From Lachnobacterium bovis (GTDB taxonomy: Bacteria; Bacillota; Clostridia; Lachnospirales; Lachnospiraceae): DNA of 64,000 bases. Shown piece after piece: positions 1-7,469 of this stretch. The position numbers and the translations under genes were made by a program. The stretch lies in NCBI RefSeq assembly GCF_900111325.1, contig NZ_FOGW01000004.1, positions 62,001 to 126,000 on the forward strand, given 5' to 3'. The notes under the pieces are model-generated. The model ran no database searches and was not told the origin of the DNA. It was given only the letters and a program-made list of their open reading frames with translations. The stretch's first letter is position 1. Each line of letters starts with the position of its first letter.

Positions 1-50
1 CTTAAATATTAATACAAAAAAAGTATATTACATTAAAGTATTAAAATCAA

Positions 51-884
51 TTAATTTTTACGAATTTTTCCATCTGTAATATTAATAATCTTCTCTTTAT
101 ATAAACGTCCTATTGCTCGTTTAAATGCATTTTTACTTAATCCAGTCTCTCTTTTAATAACTTCAGGGCTTGCTTTTTCAGAGAAAGGAAGTACTCCTGC
201 GTATGAATCAATAATTTCTAATACTTTTTTAGCATCTTCATCCATTTGAATATGCGCTTTTTCTCGCATAGTAATGTCAATTTTACCATCAGGTTTAACG
301 CCTGTTACTCGCGCTTCTATCACATCACCAATTCTTAAATATTCATGTACTTCAAAAGATGGTAATTTAGCTGAGAATCTATCATCAACAGCTACAAATG
401 TTCCAAAATTATCACTAAATTCATAAACTCTACCACTAACTCTATCGCCAACTTTATATGGTGAATCTTTCTCTAAAAGATCATAAATACCTTTCATACT
501 AGCACATAAACGATTACTCTTATCTATATATAATGTAACTAAAATTTCATCGCCTTCTTCAACTTTTCTTAGCATTTCATGATATGGCAAAAACAAATCT
601 TTTTCTAAACCCCAATCTAAGAAAGCACCAATTTTATTAACTTCTTTTACCTCTAATACAGCAAATTTTCCTAAAGTTAACTTTGGTTCATTTGTTGTAG
701 CAATTAATCTGTCTTTAGAGTCTTTATATAAGAAAATATTAATCTTATCTCCTATTTTTACATTCTCTGGAACCTGTTTTGCAGGAAGAAGGACATGAGT
801 TTCTGTCTCCATATCTTCTGCTAAATAAACTCCAAAATCTACTTTTTTCACATAATATAATTCTTGGTATTCACCTAATCTCAT
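51..884 (-). CDS. cvfB: CvfB/YitL-like S1-domain RNA-binding protein
   Basis: The 277-residue protein has three consecutive S1-type OB-fold segments (about residues 1-60, 70-130 and 145-210) followed by a winged-helix region (about 215-277, with the stretch SKNAFKRAIGRLYKEKII). This is the architecture of CvfB (YitL), a cytosolic RNA-binding protein linked to virulence-factor expression in staphylococci; its direct targets are not known in general. The start is supported by a GAGGT motif 6 bases upstream. It is transcribed alone, downstream of the acyl-ACP thioesterase gene with a gap of about 125 bases. Family assignment is firm; the role in this organism is inference. Confidence 0.85.
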   Translation of the reverse strand: MRLGEYQELYYVKKVDFGVYLAEDMETETHVLLPAKQVPENVKIGDKINIFLYKDSKDRLIATTNEPKLTLGKFAVLEVKEVNKIGAFLDWGLEKDLFLPYHEMLRKVEEGDEILVTLYIDKSNRLCASMKGIYDLLEKDSPYKVGDRVSGRVYEFSDNFGTFVAVDDRFSAKLPSFEVHEYLRIGDVIEARVTGVKPDGKIDITMREKAHIQMDEDAKKVLEIIDSYAGVLPFSEKASPEVIKRETGLSKNAFKRAIGRLYKEKIINITDGKIRKN

Positions 885-1009
885 TTTTATACCTCTACAA
901 TAAACTTTTATTTTTATTGTTTACCTTTCTAAAATAATTCTCTAAACAATGTTATCGGCTACATTTATCACTTACACACTTACTTTTTATGTCGATACAT
1001 TTTATGCAC

Positions 1010-1717
1010 TTACTTTTTTATATATTTTAAAATTGCGTAAGGCTTGCCTTCTTCAGTTGCAAAAACAACGTCAACTTCATCATTATTATATGTCAATCTT
1101 GGATATAAAACATCATCTAACATTGCTTCTTTTCTATACTCTATTTTTAATTCACCAACTGAAAAATCATTTGGCAAATAAGTATCTGCTAACAATACAT
1201 ATTTTACATTATTCATATGTCCATTAGTATCTATAAAAAACGAAGGAACCTTTACCGGATCTTTTTCTTCATATTCTGTTGGAACTTTTAATTTTCTTTT
1301 TTTGTCACCGTATTCTAGTTTCGGCTCTAGTTTATATTTTTCCATGATTTTAGCACTATCTACTACTGGTTTTCTGGCATCAGTATTTAATAAAACCCAA
1401 ATAGAATTAGCCTCAACTAGATGCTCGCCCAAATCATTAGTCACAAGAAAATTTCTATATCCATAAAACGCCTTAAATTCATATGGCCATGTTTTTATAA
1501 TTATTTCATCCTTAAATTTTGGCATCTTATTTATTTTAATTTGCCATGAAGAGATAATCCAACCTAAATTTTCTTTTTTTAAAAAATCTAAATCAACACC
1601 AACATCCTCAGAATGATTTATACTGCAGTTTTGGAAATAATCCAAAAGAGCCGACATTGTCAATCTTTTTTCTGTATCAATTTCTGTATAATTTACAGTC
1701 TCCCTCATTTGAAACAT
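1010..1717 (-). CDS. Acyl-ACP thioesterase (FatA/FatB-type)
   Basis: At 235 residues this matches bacterial acyl-ACP thioesterases with a double hot-dog fold, which release free fatty acids from acyl carrier protein. The second hot-dog carries the conserved motif DTNGHMNNVKY (163-173), giving the catalytic Asn165 and His167, followed by EYRKEA (193-198), which matches the EYRRE-type motif of the family. The plant-type Cys that follows it is Ala here, as is common in bacterial members. The N-terminal half has the substrate-side motif SWQIKINKMP. The start is supported by GGAGG 6 bases upstream. Chain-length preference cannot be read from the sequence. Confidence 0.88.
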   Translation of the reverse strand: MFQMRETVNYTEIDTEKRLTMSALLDYFQNCSINHSEDVGVDLDFLKKENLGWIISSWQIKINKMPKFKDEIIIKTWPYEFKAFYGYRNFLVTNDLGEHLVEANSIWVLLNTDARKPVVDSAKIMEKYKLEPKLEYGDKKRKLKVPTEYEEKDPVKVPSFFIDTNGHMNNVKYVLLADTYLPNDFSVGELKIEYRKEAMLDDVLYPRLTYNNDEVDVVFATEEGKPYAILKYIKK

Positions 1718-1743
1718 ATTTTACCTCCAAGCATACAAACGTA

Positions 1744-1779
1744 TAAAAAAAGCACTACGCTCTGTCGCATAGTGCTTAA
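1744..1779 (-). terminator. Intrinsic terminator of tRNA-Gln copy 1
   Basis: On the minus strand an 8-bp stem (AAGCACTA with TAGTGCTT) is followed by a run of T and lies 7 bases beyond the tRNA 3' end. Confidence 0.85.
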
Positions 1780-1785
1780 AACAAA

Positions 1786-1857
1786 CTGCCCCACAAGGAT
1801 TCGAACCTTGAAATGACGGAGTCAGAGTCCGTTGCCTTACCGTTTGGCGATGGGGCA
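1786..1857 (-). tRNA. tRNA-Gln(CTG), copy 1
   Basis: The 72-nt cloverleaf has acceptor stem TGCCCCA/TGGGGCA, D-arm GCC/GGC, anticodon stem ACGGA/TCCGT with loop CTCTGAC (anticodon CTG, reading CAG) and T-arm CAAGG-TTCGAAT-CCTTG. The weak U1-A72 pair and G73 are glutamine identity features. The CCA end is not encoded. An identical copy lies at 37287-37358. Confidence 0.95.
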
Positions 1858-1894
1858 TCATGTTAGTAACGCTTTCGTGTCACACAACAATGAT

Positions 1895-1923
1895 ATTATA
1901 TCTCAATGCATTCAAAATGTCAA
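1895..1923 (-). promoter_or_regulatory. Consensus sigma-A promoter for tRNA-Gln copy 1
   Basis: Read on the minus strand, TTGACA (1918-1923), a 17-bp spacer and TATAAT (1895-1900) form a perfect consensus promoter, 37 bases upstream of the mature tRNA 5' end. Confidence 0.9.
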
Positions 1924-2004
1924 GAACTTTTTTATTTTTTTTATTTACTTTTTAAAGATAGCTTTTCTTTTAAAAATCAATTAATTATTTATGTCTAATC
2001 ATTT

Positions 2005-2643
2005 TTATAATCTAATTAATTCACTATCAACGATGGCATAATCTAATTCTTGAACTTTATTATATTTAACAGTTCCATTTGTTGTTTCGATTGCACCTTT
2101 TATTATTTTTTCTTCTTGATCAATTGGAATGATTATTTCTAATTTAACATCAGCTTCATAGATTGAATTTACAATTGTAATATTGTTTTGTGCAAAGTAA
2201 TATTGCAATTTTCCTAATCCATTATAATCTGTACCTATTTCATATAAAACACCTTTTGCTTTTGTAATAAGCACTGAATTATTCAATCCTTCTTTTACTG
2301 CTTTTTGATATGCTCTTACTAAACCACCTGTACCAAGCAAAACACCGCCAAAATATCTTGTAACTACAACTGCCACATTATGAACATCTTCGTTTAATAA
2401 CACATCAAGCATTGGTCTTCCAGCTGTCTGTGATGGCTCTCCATCATCTGAACATCTCGAAATCTCATTATTGTCTCCTATCACAAAAGCCGAACAATTA
2501 TGACGTGCATCCCAATATTGTTTTTTCATTTCATTAATAAATTTAGTTGCTTCCTCTTCTGAAGTAACCGGACGTACTGTTGCAATAAATCGAGATTTTT
2601 TTTCTACAATTTCTCCTACACCAGCTTTATAAACTATCTGCAT
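2005..2643 (-). CDS. yigZ: YigZ/IMPACT family protein
   Basis: The 212-residue protein carries the two signatures of the YigZ/IMPACT (UPF0029) family: DDGEPSQTAGRPML (66-79) and VVVTRYFGGVLLGTGGLVRAY (within 92-112). The C-terminal third fits the DUF1949 ferredoxin-like domain. Eukaryotic IMPACT antagonises GCN2 activation; the bacterial role is unsettled, so no reaction is assigned. The start is backed by AGGAGG 7 bases upstream. It is divergent from the penicillin-binding protein gene and separated from tRNA-Gln by about 150 AT-rich bases. Confidence 0.9.
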   Translation of the reverse strand: MQIVYKAGVGEIVEKKSRFIATVRPVTSEEEATKFINEMKKQYWDARHNCSAFVIGDNNEISRCSDDGEPSQTAGRPMLDVLLNEDVHNVAVVVTRYFGGVLLGTGGLVRAYQKAVKEGLNNSVLITKAKGVLYEIGTDYNGLGKLQYYFAQNNITIVNSIYEADVKLEIIIPIDQEEKIIKGAIETTNGTVKYNKVQELDYAIVDSELIRL

Positions 2644-2747
2644 CTTTACCTCCTAAAAATGATAATGCTTGATTTTCTATTTAAAAATTATACTTTAGTA
2701 ATAAATGTTTGTAAAGTTTTTCACTTTCTTATATTAAATGAATTTGT

Positions 2748-2753
2748 TATAAT
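2748..2753 (+). promoter_or_regulatory. Extended -10 promoter for the PBP gene
   Basis: TATAAT is preceded by TGT (the TGn extended -10 signature); no good -35 is seen. It lies 100 bases upstream of the penicillin-binding protein start and points towards it. Confidence 0.6.
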
Positions 2754-2853
2754 ATATAATAAGGTATATTGTGAATTTAACAATACAACCTGTTTCTTTA
2801 AAATTAAATATAGTTTTATGCCAGTTTTTTACAACCTATAAGGAGGACAACCT

Positions 2854-5430
2854 ATGAATTATGGCAAAAAATATACACAGCTTCGCATCAAAACTATAGA
2901 TTACAAACCCACTAAGATTCGTATGAAAGTAGAAATTTTCATATTAAAATTATTAGTGATTGCACTATTGTTTTTTTCAGTAATCGGAATTTGTGCTGGA
3001 ATTGGTGTTATTCAAGGCATTCTTGATTCCGCCCCCAAAATTTCAAAAACTGATGTGATGCCTAGCGGATATTCTACGACTGTTTTAGCCGAGGATGGTA
3101 CTCAAACAACTAATTTAGTTTCATCAGGTTCTAACAGAAAATACGTATCGATTGATAAAATTCCTAAGGATCTTCAACATGCCTTTATTGCCGTAGAAGA
3201 TTCTAGATTTTACAAACATAATGGTGTCGATTGTCAAGGTATTCTTCGTGCTACTTTTGTAGCAATCTCTAAAAAAGATTTTTCTGAGGGTGCAAGTACT
3301 TTAACTCAACAGTTAATAAAAAACAATGTACTTACTACTTGGACAGATGAAAAAACTTTTTTTGATAGTTTCAAACGTAAACTCCAAGAACAATATTTAG
3401 CGATAAAGCTCGAACAAAAGGTACACAATAAAAAATGGATTCTAGAGAATTATCTTAATTCCATTAACCTTGGTTCTAATACTCTTGGTGTTGAAGCTGC
3501 TTCCGAGAAATATTTTGGCAAAGAAGTTTCTAAACTTACTTTATCAGAAAGTTGTGTAATTGCAGGAATCACTCAAAATCCCGTTGCTTACAATCCTATA
3601 ACTCATCCGGACAACAACAACAAGCGCCGAAAAAAAGTACTTAAAGATATGCTCGAGCAAGGTTATATCAAGCAGCAGGATTATAATGATGCATTAGCTG
3701 ATAATGTTTATGATCGAATCCTTGAATTCAATCAAAACACAAGCAATAATAATATTAATTCTTATTTTGTTGATGCATTAATCGAGGATGTATACAATGA
3801 TTTGACTGAGAAAAAAGGATATTCATCAGAAGAGGCGAATAAAGCTATTTTCCGCGGAGGTCTAACAATTCATTCCACCCAGAATAATAGAATACAAGCC
3901 ATCGCAGATGAAGAAGTTAACAAAGCTTCTAACTATCCAACTGAACCAAAGTATTCATTCTTTTTAGCTTTTTCTGTTAAAAAGCCGGATGGTACTGTTT
4001 TGAATTACTCTAATCAAACCATGTTACGTTATTACAAAAACAAAACAAGTAACGAAAATTACTCCATCATTTTTAATTCTGAAGATGAATGCAGACAAGC
4101 TATTTCTCAATATGAGCAAGAAATGCTTAGTCAAGGTGGTACAATTGTTGAAGGTTCTGAAAATATAAATATAACCTTACAACCTCAAGTTGCTTTGACA
4201 ATTATTGATCAACATACTGGCGCTGTTAAAGCTTTAGTTGGTGGACGTGGTCAAAAGATTGGTAACAGAACCTGGAATAGAGCAACAGATACAACTAGAC
4301 AACCTGGATCGACTTTTAAAATTATTGCTTCTTACGCCCCAGCTTTAGATGCTAAAAATTTAACTTTAGCTTCTGTACAAGATGATGCACCATATACCAT
4401 TGGAAATAAAACCTTCCAGAATGCTAATAAAAGCTTTGGTGGCTTTACAACAATCAGAGAAGGTATTCAAAATTCAACAAATATCGTAGCATTAAAAACT
4501 TTAAATCAAATTGGAATTGACACAGGGTATGAATATGCAAAGAAATTTGGTTTTACAACATTATCAGATACTGATAAGAATTTAAGCCTTGCTCTTGGCG
4601 GACTTGATCACGGTGTTAAAAACTATGAACTTGCTGGTGCTTATGCCGCTATTGCTAACAATGGCGAATATATCAAGCCTAGCTTTTATACTAAAGTTTA
4701 TGATCACAATGGTAAACTACTTTTAGACATCTCTAAAAAAGAAAAACATCGTGTTATAAAAGCAACAACTGCATGGCTCTTAACTAGCGCAATGCAAGAT
4801 GTTTTAACTCAAGGAACCGGTAAGGCTGCTTACTTTGGAAACGAATTAATGCCACAAGCTGGTAAATCGGGAACAACAAGCTCTAATAGAGATAGCCTAT
4901 TTGCTGGTTTTACACCTTATTACACTTGTGTAATTTGGGGTGGAAATGACGACAATTCTGTCCAAGCCGGTGACCAGACAATTTATACCAAGAACATATG
5001 GCGAGAAGTTATGAGACGTTCTAACGAAGGTTTAGAGCGAAAAGAATTTACACAACCTGAAGGTATTGTTACAGCTAACGTATGTAAAAAATCAGGACTT
5101 CTACCTCTTGAAAATATTTGTGACCGAGACCAACGAGGTTCTATGGTTTATCAAGAATTTTTCGACAAAGACACTGTTCCAACAACTACATGCAATCACC
5201 ATGTCGGTGTTCGAATTTGTTTAGCAACAGGTATGGAAGCGGCTAGTAATTGTCCTGTTAATCAAACATTTACTTCTATTAGAATTATAGGTGCAGCAGC
5301 TAATTCTCCTGAATCAGCTTATGCTCCACCTAGTAAAAAATGTCCACATTCTGGTGGTGCACCTGCGCAGCCAGCGCAACAACCCGCAGCCCCTGCGCAA
5401 CCACAACCTAATAGAAGTAATTTCCCTTAA
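2854..5430 (+). CDS. Class A penicillin-binding protein (bifunctional)
   Basis: This 858-residue enzyme polymerises and cross-links peptidoglycan outside the membrane. A short cytoplasmic head is followed by one membrane helix (about 28-55). The GT51 glycosyltransferase domain shows EDSRFYKHNGVD (catalytic Glu115), EGASTLTQQLIKN and KLQEQYLAIKLEQ. The transpeptidase domain has S486-T-F-K489, S541-T-N543 and K671-S-G-T674. The last 30 residues are rich in Pro, Ala and Gln (a wall-spanning tail). The start follows AGGAGG with 7 bases spacing. It is a single-gene unit ending in a long terminator. The domain order is that of PBP1A/PonA; which paralogue it is cannot be told. Confidence 0.95.
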   Translation: MNYGKKYTQLRIKTIDYKPTKIRMKVEIFILKLLVIALLFFSVIGICAGIGVIQGILDSAPKISKTDVMPSGYSTTVLAEDGTQTTNLVSSGSNRKYVSIDKIPKDLQHAFIAVEDSRFYKHNGVDCQGILRATFVAISKKDFSEGASTLTQQLIKNNVLTTWTDEKTFFDSFKRKLQEQYLAIKLEQKVHNKKWILENYLNSINLGSNTLGVEAASEKYFGKEVSKLTLSESCVIAGITQNPVAYNPITHPDNNNKRRKKVLKDMLEQGYIKQQDYNDALADNVYDRILEFNQNTSNNNINSYFVDALIEDVYNDLTEKKGYSSEEANKAIFRGGLTIHSTQNNRIQAIADEEVNKASNYPTEPKYSFFLAFSVKKPDGTVLNYSNQTMLRYYKNKTSNENYSIIFNSEDECRQAISQYEQEMLSQGGTIVEGSENINITLQPQVALTIIDQHTGAVKALVGGRGQKIGNRTWNRATDTTRQPGSTFKIIASYAPALDAKNLTLASVQDDAPYTIGNKTFQNANKSFGGFTTIREGIQNSTNIVALKTLNQIGIDTGYEYAKKFGFTTLSDTDKNLSLALGGLDHGVKNYELAGAYAAIANNGEYIKPSFYTKVYDHNGKLLLDISKKEKHRVIKATTAWLLTSAMQDVLTQGTGKAAYFGNELMPQAGKSGTTSSNRDSLFAGFTPYYTCVIWGGNDDNSVQAGDQTIYTKNIWREVMRRSNEGLERKEFTQPEGIVTANVCKKSGLLPLENICDRDQRGSMVYQEFFDKDTVPTTTCNHHVGVRICLATGMEAASNCPVNQTFTSIRIIGAAANSPESAYAPPSKKCPHSGGAPAQPAQQPAAPAQPQPNRSNFP

Positions 5431-5433
5431 ATC

Positions 5434-5506
5434 AAAAAGTTGAGGACTGATGATATGCCCCCTATCAAGCAGGCAGGGTAAATATCAGTTTCCTCAACTT
5501 TTTTCA
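5434..5506 (+). terminator. Long intrinsic terminator after the PBP gene
   Basis: AAAGTTGAGGA pairs with TCCTCAACTTT and the arms extend inward through CTGATGATAT/ATATCAG, followed by six T. The apical part also folds (CCCCCT with AGG-GGG around a bulge), so the hairpin is far longer than usual. Confidence 0.9.
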
Positions 5507-5609
5507 TTTATTTTTATTATATTTTTCTTATAAAATCTTATTTTCGTAAAAATATTTTTACATTTTTTCTTACAAAAATTTTTCTTACAATATTTTATTC
5601 TCGTAAAAA

Positions 5610-7343
5610 TTATTCTACATCGGCTAATGCTTGCACATCTTCTTCACCTGTTCTAATTTTTACGACTTTATCTACATTATATACAAATATCTTGCCATCT
5701 CCAATATTTCCAGTATACAAAGCTTTTTTGGCAACTTGTATTACTTTTTTTACCGGAATTTTACTTACAATAATTTCTATTTTTACTTTTGGTAGTAAGG
5801 TTGCGTCTGTTTCAACACCTCTATATCTTTCACCTGCTCCTTTTTGAACGCCACAACCCATTACCTGTGTTACAGTCATACCCGTCACACCTAAATCATT
5901 CATTGCTCTTTTTACCTTGTCATACCTTGATAATTTAGAAATAATAACAACTTTATACATTCCTTTTTTATTCATATTGATATTTTCTTCGCCTACAACT
6001 ACCTTATTACCAATACCTTCTGTATAACCTATATCAGTATTCTCATTAATATCCATTGTCAAAGTATTTGAAATATCCATTAATGAAAATCCTGAATAAG
6101 CTGATGCAAGTCCATGTTCTCGTGCATCTAATCCTTCAATTTCTTCTGCTTCGCTTACTCTTAAGCCTACTGTAATTTTTATTAACCAATATACTCCTGT
6201 AATTGTCAATGCAGTCCATGCTCCGACTGAAATAATACCTAGTAACTGAGTATTTAAACATTTAACTCCGCCACCATAAAATAATCCTACAATTTTAGTA
6301 TTTTCTGGTGCGCTTTTTGTAGCAAATAAACCTACTGCTATTGTTCCCCAAATACCATTTAACATATGAACTGCAACTGCTCCAACTGGATCATCTATGT
6401 GCAAAATATAATCTAATAACCAAACTCCAAACACTACTAATAGACCAGCAACCGAACCAATAATAATTGCTCCTAAACAATCTGTAACATCACATCCTGC
6501 TGTTATTGCAACCAATCCAGCTAATGACACATTTAAACTCATTGAAACATCTGGTTTTCCATATTTTAACCATGTAAAAAGCATACATACTACAGTTGCA
6601 ATTGCAGGAGAAACTGTTGTTGTCAAGAAAATTGAACCTAATTGTTCTACTGATGTTGCTGCAGCACCATTAAATCCATACCAACCAAACCATAAAATAA
6701 ATACACCTAATGCTCCAAGTGGTAGGTTATGTCCCGGAAATGCATTTACTTTAATTATTTTTCCATTTTCATCTTTAGTATATTTTCCTATACGTGCACC
6801 TAACATTTTAGCTCCGATTAAGGCCGAAATACCTCCTACCATATGAATTGCACAAGAACCAGCAAAATCATGGAAGTCTCGAGCTGATAACCAGCCACCG
6901 CCCCAAATCCAATGTGCTTCTATCGGATATACTATAGCTGAAATTAAAGCTGAATAAATACAATACGATGAAAATTTTGTTCTTTCAGCCATTGCTCCAG
7001 AAACAATTGTTGCTGTTGTAGCACAAAAAACTAAATTAAATACAAAATTTGAAAATGAAAAAGAACTATATTTAGTAAAAATATCAAATCCTGGTCTTCC
7101 TATAATTCCCATATAATCTTCACCTAATAAAAATGAAAAACCTATAATTATAAACACAACTGTACCTATACAAAAATCCATAAGGTTTTTCATGATGATA
7201 TTACCACTGTTCTTTGCTCTAGTAAAACCTGTTTCTACCATTGCAAATCCTGCCTGCATCCAAAAAACTAATGCAGCTCCACACAGGAACCAAACCGCAA
7301 ATGCCTCCTTATTAACTAATCCATTAACAATTTCTTTTGTCAT
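5610..7343 (-). CDS. amt: Ammonium transporter fused to a C-terminal PII domain (Amt-PII)
   Basis: The start is taken at the ATG at 7343 because AGGAGG lies 7 bases upstream, giving 577 residues. Residues 1 to about 410 are an 11-helix Amt ammonium channel with both conserved pore histidine motifs (IHMVGG and VAVHMLNG). A linker of about 45 residues leads to a full PII signalling domain (about 457-577), with GMTVTQVMGCGVQKG and LPKVKIEIIV before IGDGKIFV and RIRTGE-like KIRTGEE. The T-loop reads RGVETDATLLP, so the uridylylated Tyr51 of enteric PII is Thr. Normally PII (GlnK) is a separate protein that plugs AmtB; here the valve is covalently attached. It lies downstream of glnN, as expected for nitrogen assimilation. 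Confidence 0.93.
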   Translation of the reverse strand: MTKEIVNGLVNKEAFAVWFLCGAALVFWMQAGFAMVETGFTRAKNSGNIIMKNLMDFCIGTVVFIIIGFSFLLGEDYMGIIGRPGFDIFTKYSSFSFSNFVFNLVFCATTATIVSGAMAERTKFSSYCIYSALISAIVYPIEAHWIWGGGWLSARDFHDFAGSCAIHMVGGISALIGAKMLGARIGKYTKDENGKIIKVNAFPGHNLPLGALGVFILWFGWYGFNGAAATSVEQLGSIFLTTTVSPAIATVVCMLFTWLKYGKPDVSMSLNVSLAGLVAITAGCDVTDCLGAIIIGSVAGLLVVFGVWLLDYILHIDDPVGAVAVHMLNGIWGTIAVGLFATKSAPENTKIVGLFYGGGVKCLNTQLLGIISVGAWTALTITGVYWLIKITVGLRVSEAEEIEGLDAREHGLASAYSGFSLMDISNTLTMDINENTDIGYTEGIGNKVVVGEENINMNKKGMYKVVIISKLSRYDKVKRAMNDLGVTGMTVTQVMGCGVQKGAGERYRGVETDATLLPKVKIEIIVSKIPVKKVIQVAKKALYTGNIGDGKIFVYNVDKVVKIRTGEEDVQALADVE

Positions 7344-7362
7344 AATTATCCTCCTTTTATAA

Positions 7363-7417
7363 TAAAAAAGCGATATATTCTCAAATTCACAGCTTCGTGA
7401 AATCAAAAATATATCGC
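7363..7417 (-). terminator. Terminator-like hairpin in the glnN-amt gap (possible amt attenuator)
   Basis: On the minus strand a perfect 10-bp stem (GCGATATATT with AATATATCGC, 7370-7417) encloses a smaller hairpin (TTCAC-GAAGCT-GTGAA) and is followed by six T. It ends only about 20 bases before the amt start and within 10 bases of its ribosome-binding site. It can terminate glnN transcripts and could also control read-through into amt. Confidence 0.75.
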
Positions 7418-7469
7418 AATATTTTATACTACAATAATATAATTCCTATTTTTAATTGTAAGTGTAATA

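Noticed and set aside
949..1227. Open frame on the + strand coding 92 residues
   Set aside because: It lies antisense over the acyl-ACP thioesterase gene, has no ribosome-binding site and a biased composition.
5546..5561. 16-bp palindrome GTAAAAATATTTTTAC downstream of amt
   Set aside because: Made of A and T runs in very AT-rich sequence; chance is likely and there is no T tract in a useful place.
7363..7417. ANTAR-type dual hairpin before amt
   Set aside because: The hexaloop GAAGCT lacks the A at its first position and I cannot find a second matching hairpin; kept only as a generic attenuator idea.
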